A DNA stretch of 64,000 bases from Allomuricauda sp. (GTDB lineage Bacteria > Bacteroidota > Bacteroidia > Flavobacteriales > Flavobacteriaceae): assembly GCA_017795045.1 (NCBI GenBank), contig CP051244.1, positions 2,972,533 through 3,036,532 of the forward strand, given 5' to 3'. Made by a program: the position numbers and the translations under genes. Of this stretch, positions 6,653 through 15,998 are shown piece by piece. The first letter of the stretch is position 1. The number at the start of each line of letters is the position of its first letter. Under the pieces are notes generated by a model. It was not told the DNA's origin. It made no database searches and was given only the letters and a program-made list of their open reading frames with translations.

Positions 6653-8701
6653 ATGAAATTCCGTTTGCTGTTCTTGGGCCTTTTTGTTCTGGCCACCTAT
6701 TCCTGCAAAGAAGAAGCCTCTCCTGCTTCCCTAACTAATTATCAAGGTGATGAAACCTATACCGTCATAGTTGGCGAAAACAAGGTAGGACATCTCAAGA
6801 CCCACATTTCGGGAGATACCGTTCATATTGATTATGACTACAAGAACAATGGACGCGGACCAACCATGAAAGAAACCATCGTGCTCAACGCTGATGGCTT
6901 TCCAGTTCATTGGAACATAACCGGGAACACCACTTTTGGGAATGCCGTTGATGAGGAGTACAATTTGGATGGCCAAAATGCCTCATGGACCGATGCCACG
7001 GGTTCAGGCAATGCCACAATTGAAGCCCCAAAACTATACGTAAATCAATTTGGAAGTCCGTACGGGGATGCTTTGACGGCACGTGTGCTGCTCCAGGCCC
7101 CGGAAAATACTTTGGAGGTCCTCCCGGCAGGTCAACTGACCTTGCAGGAAATGGAAACTTTGAGTGTTCCCAATCCTTCAGGTGATGGCGAATTGGCTTT
7201 GACCTCCTATGCCCTATCCGGCGCAGGGTTGGACCCCTCCTATTTTATTTTGGATGATGCGCAACGTTTCTTTGCCTACATCACGCCCCGATACATTGCC
7301 ATTCGGGAAGGATATGAGGCCGTGGAAAAGGATATGCGCGAACTCTCGGAAAATTATTCCGCCGATCGGTACGAAAACATACAAAAAGAGTTTGCCCACA
7401 AGTATCATGATAACGTACGCATTCGCAATGTCCGCGTTTTTGATCCAGAAGCTTTAGCCTTGTCCGAACCGGTTTCCGTGGTGGTCAATGGCGAACAGAT
7501 TGCCGCCATTGAGGCTCCTGATGCCCAAGGCAGTGAGGGTGAGGTTGAAATCGAGGGCAACGGAGGCACCTTGGTGCCCGGTCTTTTTGAAATGCACGCC
7601 CATACCGGAGACGACGATGCCCTGTTGAATATACTGGCGGGGGTCACTTCGTTCAGGGATATGGGGAACGATACCGAAGTGTTGAGCAACCTTATTGAAA
7701 AAATGGAATCCGGAGTGCTGGCCGGACCAAGGGTTACCCGTTTGGGCTTTATTGAAGGAAAAAGTCCGTACAACAGCAACAATGGTATTTTGGTGGAAAG
7801 CAAGGAAGAAGCCTTAGCAGCCGTGGACACCTATGACAGCTTGGGCTTTTATGGAATCAAACTATATAATAGCATGAACGGGGATTGGGCTCCGGATATC
7901 GTTAAAAAAGCGCATGACAAAGGTATGTTCGTAACGGGACATGTACCTGCCTTCTCCAACGCCAATGCCATGCTCAGGGCAGGTTTTGATGAAATGACCC
8001 ACATTAACCAAACCATGCTGGGCTGGGTATTGGAGCCGGATGAGGACACCCGTACCCTATTGCGCCTAACGGCCATGAAACGCTTCCCCGAGTTGGATTT
8101 GAACAGTCCCAAGGTACAGGAAACCTTGGACCTTTTTGTGGCCAATAACACAGCAATAGACCCCACCTTGGCCATCCATGAATTATTGATGCTCTCCCGA
8201 AACGGTGAAATTTCTCCCGGCACCACAGATTTTATAGACCACTTACCTCCCAACGAGCAACGTGGTTTTAAAGTGGCCATGGCACAGATTGCCGATGAAG
8301 AGGAAGACAAAGCCTATCGGGAAGCCTATCAAAAAATTGTGGAGACCATTACCCTTATGAAAGAAAAAGGCATTTTTATAGTTCCTGGAACCGATTTGGG
8401 CGGGGCGTTCTTCCTGCACCGTGAACTGGAGCTCTACCAACAACTGGGCTATACTCCTGCTGAATTGCTGAAATTGGCCACCTACGACATGGCCCAATAC
8501 CTCGGAAAGGATAATCTGGGCAGTATAGCACCCGGAAAACTGGCCGATTTCTTTTTGGTGCCCGGTAATCCCGCAGAAAACATCAAGGATATCAAGACCA
8601 TTTCTTTGGTATCCAAAGGAGGTACGTTTTACTATCCCACAGAAGTGTATCCCGCGTTTGGGATACGACCTTTTACGGAAAAACCGGAAGTCAAGCAGTA
8701 G
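6653..8701 (+). CDS. Amidohydrolase-family lipoprotein (imidazolonepropionase/prolidase-like)
   Basis: The 682-residue protein has a lipoprotein signal with cysteine 18 in LATYSC followed by KEE, a pattern linked to surface exposure in Flavobacteriia. Residues 20-250 form an extra N-terminal beta-rich region not found in plain amidohydrolases. The metal-dependent amidohydrolase domain starts about 255: HxH is H315/H317 in FEMHAHTGDD, further ligands are in VTGHVPAF and MTHINQ, and the catalytic aspartate is in VPGTDLGG. The C-terminal GSIAPGKLADFFLV motif closes the composite beta-sandwich. Related enzymes hydrolyse Xaa-Pro or cyclic amide substrates; the substrate here is unknown. It may be co-transcribed with the lipoproteins that follow. 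Confidence 0.88.
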   Translation: MKFRLLFLGLFVLATYSCKEEASPASLTNYQGDETYTVIVGENKVGHLKTHISGDTVHIDYDYKNNGRGPTMKETIVLNADGFPVHWNITGNTTFGNAVDEEYNLDGQNASWTDATGSGNATIEAPKLYVNQFGSPYGDALTARVLLQAPENTLEVLPAGQLTLQEMETLSVPNPSGDGELALTSYALSGAGLDPSYFILDDAQRFFAYITPRYIAIREGYEAVEKDMRELSENYSADRYENIQKEFAHKYHDNVRIRNVRVFDPEALALSEPVSVVVNGEQIAAIEAPDAQGSEGEVEIEGNGGTLVPGLFEMHAHTGDDDALLNILAGVTSFRDMGNDTEVLSNLIEKMESGVLAGPRVTRLGFIEGKSPYNSNNGILVESKEEALAAVDTYDSLGFYGIKLYNSMNGDWAPDIVKKAHDKGMFVTGHVPAFSNANAMLRAGFDEMTHINQTMLGWVLEPDEDTRTLLRLTAMKRFPELDLNSPKVQETLDLFVANNTAIDPTLAIHELLMLSRNGEISPGTTDFIDHLPPNEQRGFKVAMAQIADEEEDKAYREAYQKIVETITLMKEKGIFIVPGTDLGGAFFLHRELELYQQLGYTPAELLKLATYDMAQYLGKDNLGSIAPGKLADFFLVPGNPAENIKDIKTISLVSKGGTFYYPTEVYPAFGIRPFTEKPEVKQ

Positions 8702-8772
8702 CATGACCCTATTTTTTTCCTTTCATCTAATATTTTTATTAAAAATGTAATTTTTATCCTACATTTAAATAT

Positions 8773-10221
8773 ATGGTAAAAAAATTCGGCCTCACCTTGG
8801 GGAGTATTCCCTTCCTTTTGTTTTGTCTTGTATTGATAAGCAGCTGTTCAAAAGGGGATTCCCCAACAGAAAAAGAACCTGTGGGGCAAACTCCGGAACC
8901 TGAGCCGGAACCCGAGCCAGATCCAGAACCTCCTCCCTATTTTACTTTCACCTCATATTGGACTACGGAAGACACCAGTGAAATGGACAATTGGATAATC
9001 ATACATGATTCCGAAGGGAATCTATTGGATTATAAACCTTATGAAGGTGGGGATATGGTAGAGTTCAGGGCAGAAGATGAAGAACCCACAGGAAAGATTA
9101 CCGTCACCATCCTTCAAAATGAACCCTATACGTACTATTTTGATGTGGATGGGAACTCCCAAACCTGTGAGGGCACCGAAACCTCGGCCACAACTTACCC
9201 GGATATCGCCATTGGGAGCCATTGGGAAAAAGGAAGGTATATTCCCTCCAGTGTACAACCAAGTCCAACACCAAACAATCTGGGAGAATTCACTTTGACC
9301 TTGGCCAATGTTCCTGGTGAATATCCAATTCTAAACAATTCGGGATGGAATCTGGATAATGACAACGCAGGTAACATCACCACCCTCAAATACATAGAGT
9401 TCGGCCACAACAATCAAGCTACATATGATGGAGGATTTACTACGGTGAGCACCGAACAGGTGAAAAACTGGGAGAATTCCACCTATATGATGAGTGTACT
9501 GCATGAAGATGAAGGATTGAAATACCTCTTCTTCCAAAATCCTGAAGTAGGCAATGACCTAACCTTGGATTATGCCGACTTTCAGAGCTTTGACAGTTAC
9601 TCATACCTTCCTGCAATCCCATCAAATGATGATTATACGGTTGCCCTTAGAGCTTTTGAGAACGAAAACAGCTTCAAGACAGATGTAGGCTACTTTTGCA
9701 TCTACATCAATGATGTGAACAATGGTATGCAGATACCCTTTGGGTATTTGGACCGCTTCACCCATTACAGAAGTGATGTGCGGATAGTGCGGGACAATAC
9801 GGAATATAAATACACCCTATTTGGTCCTAAACCGGACATTAGTTCCTATCCCGAAAAACCAAGTGTAAGCTACACCCTTGAACAGATCAATGGGTTTGAT
9901 TTGGTTACCGACCTCAATTACATAAGAAGAATTGATAACTGGGCAACACCCTGGCCAACCTCTGGGGAATTTTGCCACAGTACAAGATGGTCCGTGGTAA
10001 GCAATCCACAAAATTACCCCGTGATAAACGAGTTTCCCGAAGAATTGCTCACCAAGTATCCAGATATGGCCCCTTTAGATGAAATTGAGTATTCCGGGTC
10101 AATTTTTTATATAAAAGGGAGAGACTATGCGGAGCATATCCGTTTTGAATTTGATTCCTATTATGACGATACCATCCAATATGGCCAAGAAGTTGAAAGC
10201 TTCTGGGTAAAAAAAGAATAA
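8773..10221 (+). CDS. Lipoprotein with Glu-Pro linker, tandem paralogue 1
   Basis: This 482-residue lipoprotein has a signal ending in LISSC (Cys 25). A proline/glutamate stalk (residues about 38-53, EPEPEPEPDPEPP) holds a large extracellular part away from the membrane. I do not recognise the domain. It begins YFTFTSYWTTED, with DNWIIIHDSEGNLLDYKPYE, and later has NPEVGNDLTLDYADFQSFDSYSY and NDVNNGMQIPFGYLDRFTHY. The protein next door has the same segments in the same order, so the two are tandem duplicates over their full length. The pattern is beta-rich and could be a carbohydrate- or protein-binding adhesin. Only 14 bases separate the two genes, so they form one transcript. Confidence 0.85.
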   Translation: MVKKFGLTLGSIPFLLFCLVLISSCSKGDSPTEKEPVGQTPEPEPEPEPDPEPPPYFTFTSYWTTEDTSEMDNWIIIHDSEGNLLDYKPYEGGDMVEFRAEDEEPTGKITVTILQNEPYTYYFDVDGNSQTCEGTETSATTYPDIAIGSHWEKGRYIPSSVQPSPTPNNLGEFTLTLANVPGEYPILNNSGWNLDNDNAGNITTLKYIEFGHNNQATYDGGFTTVSTEQVKNWENSTYMMSVLHEDEGLKYLFFQNPEVGNDLTLDYADFQSFDSYSYLPAIPSNDDYTVALRAFENENSFKTDVGYFCIYINDVNNGMQIPFGYLDRFTHYRSDVRIVRDNTEYKYTLFGPKPDISSYPEKPSVSYTLEQINGFDLVTDLNYIRRIDNWATPWPTSGEFCHSTRWSVVSNPQNYPVINEFPEELLTKYPDMAPLDEIEYSGSIFYIKGRDYAEHIRFEFDSYYDDTIQYGQEVESFWVKKE

Positions 10222-10235
10222 TCGAAACCTTTACC

Positions 10236-11696
10236 ATGAATAAAAAATCCAACCTCGTCCCAAAAGTTTTTTTGCTTTTATTTTTCAGTTTGTTTTTGGC
10301 CATTGGCTGCTCCAAGGAAGAAGCCCCTGTTGAAAAAGAGCCCGTGGGCTCAACCCCGGACCCGGAACCAGAGCCTGAGCCTGAACCCGAGCCAGAACCG
10401 GAACCAGAACCTGTGGTTTATTTTACCTTTTTATCTGATGGAACAATAGAAACTGACAACGAGGATAATTGGGTCATTTTGTATGATTCCAACGGGGATA
10501 TTTTAGACCATAAGCCCTATGAAAGTGGACAGACATTGGAGTTCACGGCCTTGGACTCGGAACTGACAGAAACATTTACCGTTACCCTATTCTCTTACAG
10601 GGAACTAACCCGATACTTTACTGTAGACAATGTAAGTATGTCTTGTGATGGTTCTCAATCCAATATCATGTCTTATCCCGGCATTTCCAAAGGAAGTAGT
10701 TGGGTAAAATCCAGATACCAGACCAGATTGCCCGGAAATCCTTTTAACAATTTGGGATCTTTCACATTGACTCTAGAGAATATTCCAGGACAATATCCAA
10801 TACTCAATAACTTTATAAGTAACGTGGGGAATGTGAATTCAGGTAACATATCCACTCTACGATTCGCTGAATTTGGAGCTACCGCCGAAACCTCCCAAAA
10901 CGGTGGATTCACAAAAGTTATTGAATATGCGATCAACAATTGGGAAGACACTACCTATATGATGAGTATCCTACATGCCGATGAAGGTTTAAAGTATCTC
11001 TTTTTTCAGAACCCCGATGCGGGCAGTGACCTGACCATTGACTATGGAAATTTCCAACCTTTCGACAGCTATGCTTATTTTCCTGTGATTCCTGAAAACG
11101 AACGTTATACCTTGCAAATGGTAGGATATGAAAATGAAACCAGCTTTAAGACCCATACCGGGTATTTTTGTCTGGAAGTCAACGATGTTAACAATGGTAT
11201 GCAGATTCCCCTAGGTTTTCTGGACCGATTTACGCATTACAAAACTTTTTTTAACATGACAATTGATGAAAATGCACGCTACCATTACCACCTATTGGGA
11301 CCAAAGCCCAATATCACTTCCTTACCCGAAAAGCCTAGTATAAGTTTTACCCAAGACGGCATCAATGGCTTTGATCTTACAACGAACACCAGTTATGTAA
11401 GAAGGTCTGATTATTTTGGAGGTTCGGAACCATTGGGCACTGATAATTGCAATATCACCAGTTGGGGGATAGAAAGTGACCCAGAAAATTATCCAACACT
11501 ATCTGCTCTTCCGGACGAGCTCTATACCATGTATCCCGATTTGATTCCTTTTGATCAAATGGAGTATAAGTCATCCACGATTTACCTGCAGGATAGGGAT
11601 TACCCAGAGTTTCTACGTAATGAATTTGACCCTGCCTATGACCATATTTTACAATATGGGGCAATTGGAGAATATTTTACCATAACACGGGAATGA
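10236..11696 (+). CDS. Lipoprotein with Glu-Pro linker, tandem paralogue 2
   Basis: This 486-residue paralogue of the preceding protein has a signal ending in LAIGC (Cys 25) followed by SKEE. Its stalk is longer: ten or so EP units at residues about 40-62, encoded by near-identical six-base repeats that could vary by slippage. Conserved anchor segments include YFTFLSDG, EDNWVILYDSNGDILDHKPYE, ENIPGQYPILNN, TTYMMSILHADEGLKYLFFQNP and VNDVNNGMQIPLGFLDRFTHYK. These give a reliable family core for searches. The protein is probably surface-exposed. Its function is unknown, and the duplicated pair suggests two variants binding related ligands. It ends about 100 bases before the metallophosphoesterase. 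Confidence 0.85.
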   Translation: MNKKSNLVPKVFLLLFFSLFLAIGCSKEEAPVEKEPVGSTPDPEPEPEPEPEPEPEPEPVVYFTFLSDGTIETDNEDNWVILYDSNGDILDHKPYESGQTLEFTALDSELTETFTVTLFSYRELTRYFTVDNVSMSCDGSQSNIMSYPGISKGSSWVKSRYQTRLPGNPFNNLGSFTLTLENIPGQYPILNNFISNVGNVNSGNISTLRFAEFGATAETSQNGGFTKVIEYAINNWEDTTYMMSILHADEGLKYLFFQNPDAGSDLTIDYGNFQPFDSYAYFPVIPENERYTLQMVGYENETSFKTHTGYFCLEVNDVNNGMQIPLGFLDRFTHYKTFFNMTIDENARYHYHLLGPKPNITSLPEKPSISFTQDGINGFDLTTNTSYVRRSDYFGGSEPLGTDNCNITSWGIESDPENYPTLSALPDELYTMYPDLIPFDQMEYKSSTIYLQDRDYPEFLRNEFDPAYDHILQYGAIGEYFTITRE

Positions 11697-11795
11697 TTAT
11701 TTTTAAGTGCGCTATCGCCCGAAAATTATGATATGCGGTCAAAAGATATGGCTGACCTGCATGGGCTTTTGTGTTTGACCAACCAACCATAGTTT

Positions 11796-12821
11796 ATGAA
11801 ACGTAGGCCATTTTTTAAAAAAACCACTGCCGCCCTAATGGGGGTGGGACTTACCTCAGAGGCTTTTTCAAGTACTTTGGGGAAGAAAACCAATAAACCC
11901 ATAAAGGTCTGTACCACCGTGGAACAGGAAAAAGTCTTTTTCTATGCCGAGGTCATCCATGAATCCATTAAGGTGGTTCATATTGCCGACACCCATTTAT
12001 TCAAGGATGATGATAGGGGAATCCCTTATCAAGAATATAGTGGCCGAATGGCCAAAGCCTACAACCGGACCACCCATTTTAAAACACGGGCACAAACCGA
12101 TCCTGAAGAAGCCTTTGAAGAAACCCTGGCTTTCGCCAAAAAAGTCAATGCCGATGTGATCACCTTGGTCGGGGATATTTTTAGTTTCCCCTCCGAAGCG
12201 GCCATTGAGTGGGTATTGTCAAAATTGAAGGAAACCGGCATTCCCTACATCTACGTTGCTGGGAACCATGATTGGCACTACGAGGGCATGGAAGGATCCT
12301 TAGAGGATTTACGCGATACCTGGATCCAGAAACGGTTATTGCCCCTCTACCAAGGAAACCATCCTTTGATGGCCGCTTATGACATCAAAGGGGTGCGGTT
12401 TTTGGCCATCGATAATTCCACCTATCAAATCAATCAGGAGCAACTGGCATTTTTTAAGGAGCACGTAGCCAGTGGGGTTCCCTTGGTCCTGTTGGTACAT
12501 ATTCCCATGTATGCTCCCGGAAAGAGTGTTTCCTTTGGCTGTGGGAATCCAAATTGGAATGCGGCCACTGACCGGAATTTTAAATTGGAACGGCGCCCCA
12601 AATGGCCGGAAAAGGGGCATAGCGCCACCACGCTCAACTTTCATAAGGAGGTTTTCAATGCCCCGAACCTCTTGGGCATATTTACGGGTCACATTCATCA
12701 AAATTCCTTGGAAGCCATTAAAGGGAAACCTCAAATAGTAAGTGATGACAATGCCAGTGGAGGCCATTTGGATATCAGCTTTTTGCCATTGGCGGAACAG
12801 GACAAACAACTGATTTCGTAA
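11796..12821 (+). CDS. Exported calcineurin-like metallophosphoesterase (Tat signal)
   Basis: The 341-residue protein starts KRRPFFKKTTAALMGVG, a twin-arginine signal (RRxFxK followed by a moderately hydrophobic stretch), so it is probably exported folded with its metals. The phosphoesterase domain shows the five standard motifs in order: ADTHLF, GDIFSFP (normally GDxxD or GDxxx), AGNHDW, LLVHIPM and FTGHIHQNS. These give a dinuclear metal centre able to cleave phosphomonoesters or diesters. The substrate is unknown. Being between lipoproteins and a sulfatase, it could help scavenge phosphate from organic matter. The start is the ATG at 11796, which gives the complete signal. Confidence 0.88.
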   Translation: MKRRPFFKKTTAALMGVGLTSEAFSSTLGKKTNKPIKVCTTVEQEKVFFYAEVIHESIKVVHIADTHLFKDDDRGIPYQEYSGRMAKAYNRTTHFKTRAQTDPEEAFEETLAFAKKVNADVITLVGDIFSFPSEAAIEWVLSKLKETGIPYIYVAGNHDWHYEGMEGSLEDLRDTWIQKRLLPLYQGNHPLMAAYDIKGVRFLAIDNSTYQINQEQLAFFKEHVASGVPLVLLVHIPMYAPGKSVSFGCGNPNWNAATDRNFKLERRPKWPEKGHSATTLNFHKEVFNAPNLLGIFTGHIHQNSLEAIKGKPQIVSDDNASGGHLDISFLPLAEQDKQLIS

Positions 12822-12895
12822 CTGTGACTCCATAAATACCTCAATCCATTGATTCCAAGGTATTTTTCCATTACATTTATGATTTTGCCAATACC

Positions 12896-12903
12896 TATGT
12901 TTG
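12896..12903 (+). promoter_or_regulatory. -7 box for the sulfatase gene
   Basis: TATGTTTG matches TAnnTTTG and lies 52 bases before the ATG at 12956. Confidence 0.45.
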
Positions 12904-12955
12904 AAAAAGGAGCAATCTCATTTCATCACAACAGATTATAACCATTCCAACCACC

Positions 12956-14269
12956 ATGAAAACCAAATTCGACCTCCTAATCCTATTGCTTGCCGTATGC
13001 GCAGCTTCATGCACTAAGGAAAAGAGCAACCAAATGCCCAACGTGATTCTTATCATGGCCGATGACATGGGGTACGAATGTATTGGGGCCTATGGTTCCA
13101 CTTCCTACCAAACTCCCAACATCGATCAAATGGCCTCACAGGGCATCCGTTTTGCCAATTGTGTCTCCCAACCCCTATGCACGCCTTCCAGGGTGAAGAT
13201 CATGACCGGCAAATACAACTACCGCAATTATGATCATTTTGGACATTTAAACCTTTCGGAATACACCTTTGGGAACCTGATGCAAGATGCAGGATACGAA
13301 ACCTGTATTGCCGGAAAATGGCAATTGAACGGTTTGGCCTATAAGGACATCATATCGGATTGGAATGACAATACCAGGCCCAACAAGTTTGGATTTGACG
13401 AATACTGCCTATGGCAATTGACCAAACAAAGAAGCGATGGTGGGCGCTATGCCGACCCCTTGATTGAACAAAACGGACAAATCTTGGACCGCAATTCGGA
13501 TGATTACGGCCCGGATATTTTTGCCAATTATATTCTGGATTTTATTGAACGGAAAAAGGACCAACCCTTCTTTGTATACTATCCCATGGTCTTGGTCCAT
13601 GACCCATTTGTTCCCACCCCGGATTCCCAGAATTGGAGTGATTCCGAAAATCGATATAAGAACGACACCACCTATTTTAAGGACATGGTTACCTACACCG
13701 ATAAGATTGTGGGTAAGATTGTTCGCAAACTCGAAGAATTACAACTGGACGAAAACACGCTGATCATCTTTACAGGGGACAATGGCACCCATCCATCCAT
13801 TACATCACAACTGGTTGAAGGCGCTGTTCAAGGCGCCAAAGGAAACACCATAGATGCAGGCACCCATGTGCCCCTAGTGGCATATTGGCCCTCTCAAATC
13901 AAAAAAGGTAAGGTTTTTAATGACCTGATAGAATTCAGTGACTTTTTCCCAACATTTGGAGATATGGTCAAGGCTGAGGTCAGTTCCGATGGAAAAAGCT
14001 TTTATCCGCTATTGACCGGAGAAGCATACACACCAAGGGAAACCGCATTTGTTCATTATGACCCACAGTGGGGAAAAAATGTAAACCGGTATCGAAATCA
14101 ATTTGTGCGTTCGTTGGATTATAAATTGTACCCGGACAGCACGTTTTATCACCTGAGCAACGATTTATTGGAAAAGAATCCCTTGTTTTCAGATTCACTT
14201 ACCACCGAACAAGTGGATATTAAAACTGCTTTGGAAAAGGAATTGAAACGGCATCCAGATTGGAAATAA
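12956..14269 (+). CDS. Sulfatase lipoprotein (type I, formylglycine-dependent)
   Basis: The 437-residue enzyme has a lipoprotein signal with the lipobox cysteine in CAASC (Cys 19). Mature sequence begins the alkaline-phosphatase fold with NVILIMADDMGYE, where D36 and D37 bind calcium. The active-site motif is CTPSR at residues 75-79; C75 is the residue matured to formylglycine. Other family marks are GKWQLNG and FTGDNGTH. Type I sulfatases release sulfate from sulfated sugars or small aryl esters; marine Bacteroidetes use them on algal glycans. There is no polysaccharide-utilisation gene pair (SusC/SusD) beside it and no maturase in the window, so the substrate is open. Confidence 0.92.
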   Translation: MKTKFDLLILLLAVCAASCTKEKSNQMPNVILIMADDMGYECIGAYGSTSYQTPNIDQMASQGIRFANCVSQPLCTPSRVKIMTGKYNYRNYDHFGHLNLSEYTFGNLMQDAGYETCIAGKWQLNGLAYKDIISDWNDNTRPNKFGFDEYCLWQLTKQRSDGGRYADPLIEQNGQILDRNSDDYGPDIFANYILDFIERKKDQPFFVYYPMVLVHDPFVPTPDSQNWSDSENRYKNDTTYFKDMVTYTDKIVGKIVRKLEELQLDENTLIIFTGDNGTHPSITSQLVEGAVQGAKGNTIDAGTHVPLVAYWPSQIKKGKVFNDLIEFSDFFPTFGDMVKAEVSSDGKSFYPLLTGEAYTPRETAFVHYDPQWGKNVNRYRNQFVRSLDYKLYPDSTFYHLSNDLLEKNPLFSDSLTTEQVDIKTALEKELKRHPDWK

Positions 14270-14307
14270 TATTGTAGAATTTATAGACTGAAATCAGTGG
14301 ACTTTCC

Positions 14308-15483
14308 CTAGTACTTGCGCCACTTCTGCGTGAGCTCAAAGACCTTGTTCAGGATATTTTCCTCAACCTCGTCAAACTCCTTGCCCCTGCGGGCCATCAT
14401 CACCTTGGCAGCCTCAGAAGCTTTCTTGGGATGGTACTCCTTAAACCCTGATGCTCCGCCCCAACTAAAACTTGGGATAAAATTCCGAGGGAATCCGGGC
14501 GTGTAGATGTTACTGTTCACCCCAATGACCGTACCCGTGTTGAACATGGTATTGATGGCCGTTTTACTATGGTCGCCCATCATAAGGCCACAGAACTGGA
14601 GCCCTGTATGGTCAAATGATTCGGTATCATAATTCCACAACCGGACCTTGGCGTAATTGTTCTTTAGATTGGAATTGTTGGAAGCCGCCCCTATGTTGCA
14701 CCATTCTCCCAAAACGGAGTTTCCCAGATAGCCTTCATGGCCTTTACTGGAATGTCCAAAAATAACCGAGTTGTTTATTTCCCCACAAACCTTTCCATAA
14801 GGCCCAACAGTGGTAGGACCATAAATCTTGCCGCCCATTTTTACAATGGCGTGGTCGCAAAGGGCAAATCCACCGCGGATAAGGCTTCCTTCCCAGATTT
14901 CGGCATTTTTACCAATATAGATAGACCCCTTAGTGGCATTCAAGATACTGTGTTCCACCGTAGCTCCTTCCTCCACAAAGATTCTCTCCGGGTGTATCAG
15001 GCTATTGGTGTCCGATATGGAGGCACTCTTCCTACCCTTGGTCAGTAATTCAAAATCAGCTTCCAAGGCCTCTCCATTTCTACTGAAAATATCCCATGTA
15101 TTTTTTAGGGCAAAGACTTCCACTTTATATTCAACCCTTTCATAATCATCCAAGAGGAAAGGTTTTTCCGGTTCGTTTGTCCCGTAGGCGACCACCTCGT
15201 CTTTGTAGACCAAGGCTTGCCCCATCCCCAACTGTTTTATCTGTTCCACTAATGGGGCATCAGGAAGGATATTCCCTATGATCACTACATTCTTGTCTGC
15301 GGTAACAAGTGGGAACTTTACAGAAAGATATTCCTCGGTACGGAAACTGACTTGCGTCTGCAACCATTTTTCCCACTTCTCCCGTAGGGTCAAAATCCCT
15401 ATACGAATCTCGGCCACGGGCCGGGTAAATGTGAAGGGAAGCATCGCTTTTCGGTAATCACCATCAGAAAGGATATAGTTCAT
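14308..15483 (-). CDS. GlmU-family putative sugar nucleotidyltransferase/acyltransferase
   Basis: The 391-residue protein is of the Bacteroidetes GlmU-like type. Residues 1-150 are a reduced nucleotidyltransferase domain that begins MNYILSDGDYRKAMLPFTFTRPVAEIR instead of the usual LAAGxGTRM loop. From about 165 there is a left-handed beta helix with hexapeptide periodicity (VEHSILNATKGSIYIGKNAEIWEG, then GGKIYGPTTVGPYGKV), as in sugar-nucleotide acetyltransferases. It probably makes UDP-GlcNAc or a similar nucleotide sugar for the envelope. It starts at the ATG at 15483, just downstream of the L31 terminator, and may be read from its own promoter or by readthrough. Confidence 0.82.
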   Translation of the reverse strand: MNYILSDGDYRKAMLPFTFTRPVAEIRIGILTLREKWEKWLQTQVSFRTEEYLSVKFPLVTADKNVVIIGNILPDAPLVEQIKQLGMGQALVYKDEVVAYGTNEPEKPFLLDDYERVEYKVEVFALKNTWDIFSRNGEALEADFELLTKGRKSASISDTNSLIHPERIFVEEGATVEHSILNATKGSIYIGKNAEIWEGSLIRGGFALCDHAIVKMGGKIYGPTTVGPYGKVCGEINNSVIFGHSSKGHEGYLGNSVLGEWCNIGAASNNSNLKNNYAKVRLWNYDTESFDHTGLQFCGLMMGDHSKTAINTMFNTGTVIGVNSNIYTPGFPRNFIPSFSWGGASGFKEYHPKKASEAAKVMMARRGKEFDEVEENILNKVFELTQKWRKY

Positions 15484-15510
15484 ATCGCGTATTTAGATTG
15501 CCCTAAAATT

Positions 15511-15543
15511 AAAAAACGCCCCTGATAAAGCATCAGGAGCGTT
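15511..15543 (-). terminator. Terminator downstream of rpmE2
   Basis: On the minus strand AACGCTCCTGATG...TATCAGGGGCGTT forms a long hairpin and is followed by TTTTTT (15511-15516). It separates the L31 gene from the GlmU-like gene. Confidence 0.8.
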
Positions 15544-15568
15544 CATATATTTCGTTGAAAGTAAGGAC

Positions 15569-15838
15569 CTACTCGGCCTTCTTCTCTTCTTTCTTGAATT
15601 TCTTGTACTTATTCTTGAACTTATCGATCCTACCAGCAGTATCCACCAATTTGGTCTTACCGGTGTAAAAAGGATGCGAAGTTCTTGAGATTTCCAACTT
15701 TACCAAAGGATACTCAACACCATCAACGGTGATGGTCTCTTTCGCTTCTGCAGTGGATTTGGTGATGAACACATCCTCATTGGACATGTCTTTGAAAGCC
15801 ACTAATCTATAATTCTCTGGGTGTATACCTTTTCTCAT
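15569..15838 (-). CDS. rpmE2: Type B 50S ribosomal protein L31
   Basis: The 89-residue protein begins MRKGIHPENYRLVAFKDMS and contains SRTSHPFYTGKTKLVDTAGRIDKF, the standard bL31 core. It has no CxxC zinc motif, so it is the zinc-independent type B form, followed by the lysine-rich C-terminal tail. The gene has its own promoter (TAAATTTG, minus strand, 15874-15881) and terminator. It is an expressed housekeeping gene, and in zinc-poor seawater this form would not need the metal. Confidence 0.95.
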   Translation of the reverse strand: MRKGIHPENYRLVAFKDMSNEDVFITKSTAEAKETITVDGVEYPLVKLEISRTSHPFYTGKTKLVDTAGRIDKFKNKYKKFKKEEKKAE

Positions 15839-15873
15839 CGTCTTAAATACTTAATCTCAGAATTTTCGAGGTG

Positions 15874-15881
15874 CAAATTTA
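15874..15881 (-). promoter_or_regulatory. -7 box for rpmE2
   Basis: TAAATTTG followed by CAC on the minus strand, 36 bases before the ATG at 15838. Confidence 0.6.
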
Positions 15882-15998
15882 ATGATTTCTTTGATACCTC
15901 CAACTTTAAAAATGGAAAAAAGAAAAAAACTACCTTTAGCTGTAACAAAATTATGCTTTTTGCCACTAACAAACAGATCAACACTAAAAACTTTTTAT

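Noticed and set aside
10360..10425. Short tandem repeats that might suggest a CRISPR or satellite
   Set aside because: They are six-base codon repeats encoding the Glu-Pro stalk of a lipoprotein, in frame throughout; there are no spacers.
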